A stretch of 64,000 nt of DNA from Bicyclus anynana (lineage: Eukaryota; Arthropoda; Insecta; Lepidoptera; Nymphalidae): assembly GCF_947172395.1 (NCBI RefSeq), contig NC_069107.1:9654101-9718100 (forward strand), written 5' to 3'. Of this stretch, positions 63,128 through 64,000 are shown piece by piece. Position 1 is the first letter of the stretch, and every line of letters begins with the position of its first letter. Position numbers and translations under genes: made by a program. The notes beneath the pieces were generated by a model. That model was not told where the DNA came from. It made no database searches and saw only the letters and a list, made by a program, of their open reading frames with translations.

Positions 63128-63322
63128 AGCACTTATTCGCACGAGAGCTTTTTTAGCGAACGTTAAAAAAGCGTTCAAATACCACAATTGTACCTATATG
63201 TTCACACGACAGCGTTTTTAAACACAACGCTTTTTCGAGCAGTGTTGAATTTTCAATTGTGGGCGTTGAAACCTTCCTTTAACTTCATAGTATATTTGAG
63301 CTCTCGTGCGAATGAGGACTTA
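63128..63322. mobile_element. MITE with TTCGCACGAGAG termini
   Basis: Second full copy of 8247-8462: ttattcgcacgagagctttt at the left and gagctctcgtgcgaatgagg at the right. Confidence 0.85.
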
Positions 63323-63460
63323 GACCCCTTTAATCCGGCCCAGTTCAAAAATCCGTACTTGCAACGTCTACCAACTTTAGACTACCTCCCTGACAAATTT
63401 TAACTTGGTACATCAAGCGGTTTTCGAGATTTCTTGGTGTAAGTAACCTTTCGCCTTTAT

Positions 63461-63672
63461 ATGACTGGTGGGAGGCTTCGGCCGTGGCTAGTTACCACTC
63501 TACCGACAGAGACCGCCAAGCGATTTAGCGTTCCGGTAAGATGTCGTGTAGAAACCGAAAGGAGTGTACTCCATCCTACTCCTAACAAGTTAGCCCGCTT
63601 CCATCTTAGATTGCATCATCACTTACCATCAGGTGAGATTGTAGTCAAGGGCTAACTTGTAGAGATTTAAAA
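63461..63672 (+). repeat. SINE family 1, 5' truncated
   Basis: gactggtgggaggcttcggc to the A-rich tail. Confidence 0.88.
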
Positions 63673-63831
63673 AAAAAGTATATATTGAGATGTTTGATGA
63701 TGACGAGTTTTTTTAAGATTGTGAGAATTCTTTGAACAAAACTATTGAGAGCATTACGTAACACATCGAAACATCCCAAATTTTCAAACTCGAGTGCTAT
63801 ATTTTTACGCAGTCGTTAAGTTTGAAATATC

Positions 63832-63884
63832 GGCGGGTGGGGGTGGAGGGGGTAGGGGGCTGGGTGGTTGGTGGGTGGGGGTGG
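63832..63884 (+). repeat. G-rich tract with quadruplex potential
   Basis: More than six runs of three or more G separated by one to five bases. Confidence 0.85.
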
Positions 63885-64000
63885 CAAATAAAATAAAAAT
63901 AAAGGCCGACATTTTATAATGGGCACGGGAATGACATGCGGGCACCGCGGCGGCGGAATGCGTGGAGTCGAATTGACAAATGTCATTTGGTTATGTAAGG

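Overview
The window looks like nuclear DNA of a moth or butterfly. It is AT-rich, its genes are split by GT-AG introns, and it is crowded with tRNA-derived SINEs, Helitron-like elements that begin TCTATACTAATATTATA and end in CTAG before a T, foldback MITEs and decayed LINE tails, a mixture typical of Lepidoptera. The species cannot be named from the sequence alone. No bacterial gene, CRISPR array, rRNA or convincing functional tRNA was seen.

Three genes are supported. (1) Positions 14024-25508, plus strand: twelve exons of the MITF/TFE transcription factor (insect Mitf), in consistent splice phase, covering the Rag-GTPase-binding motif, an acidic activation segment, bHLH-leucine zipper and conserved C-terminus. 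The 5' exons are not found. (2) Positions 34710-39483, plus strand: five exons of a phospholipid scramblase, ending with a hydrophobic C-terminal helix and a polyadenylation signal. A phase-matching N-terminal exon at 32944-33063 is only a candidate. (3) Positions 52750-54522, minus strand: an extremely GC-rich single-exon reading frame of 590 residues with seven C2H2 zinc fingers, four of them sharing an unusual C-x(2)-C-x-KE-x-C-x-KYF signature.

The most striking object is inside Mitf. The penultimate coding exon (22752-22871), which encodes the conserved DPLL-like C-terminal motif, is the first unit of a nearly perfect tandem array of a 146-bp unit: 14 full copies and a partial fifteenth, ending in a diverged fragment at 24910-24936. 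Each unit holds the exon, its 5' splice site and a 28-bp spacer ending in AG. Only use of the first acceptor with the first donor gives the expected protein; reading into unit 2 meets a stop. The array may therefore affect Mitf splicing or dosage, or be partly an assembly product.

Layout: 1-14 kb repeats and unassigned sequence; 14-25.5 kb Mitf; 25.5-30 kb its AT-rich 3' side with a MITE; 30-34.7 kb a P-element-like MITE with a THAP-like start, a CpG-rich patch, Helitron-like and SINE copies; 34.7-39.6 kb the scramblase; 40-52.6 kb mostly non-coding with MITEs and a degenerate 41-bp repeat; 52.7-54.6 kb the zinc-finger gene; 55-64 kb its presumed upstream side, with a second degenerate tandem array, SINEs and MITEs. 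Mitf (lysosome and nutrient response), the scramblase (membrane lipid) and the zinc-finger factor are not evidently functionally linked.
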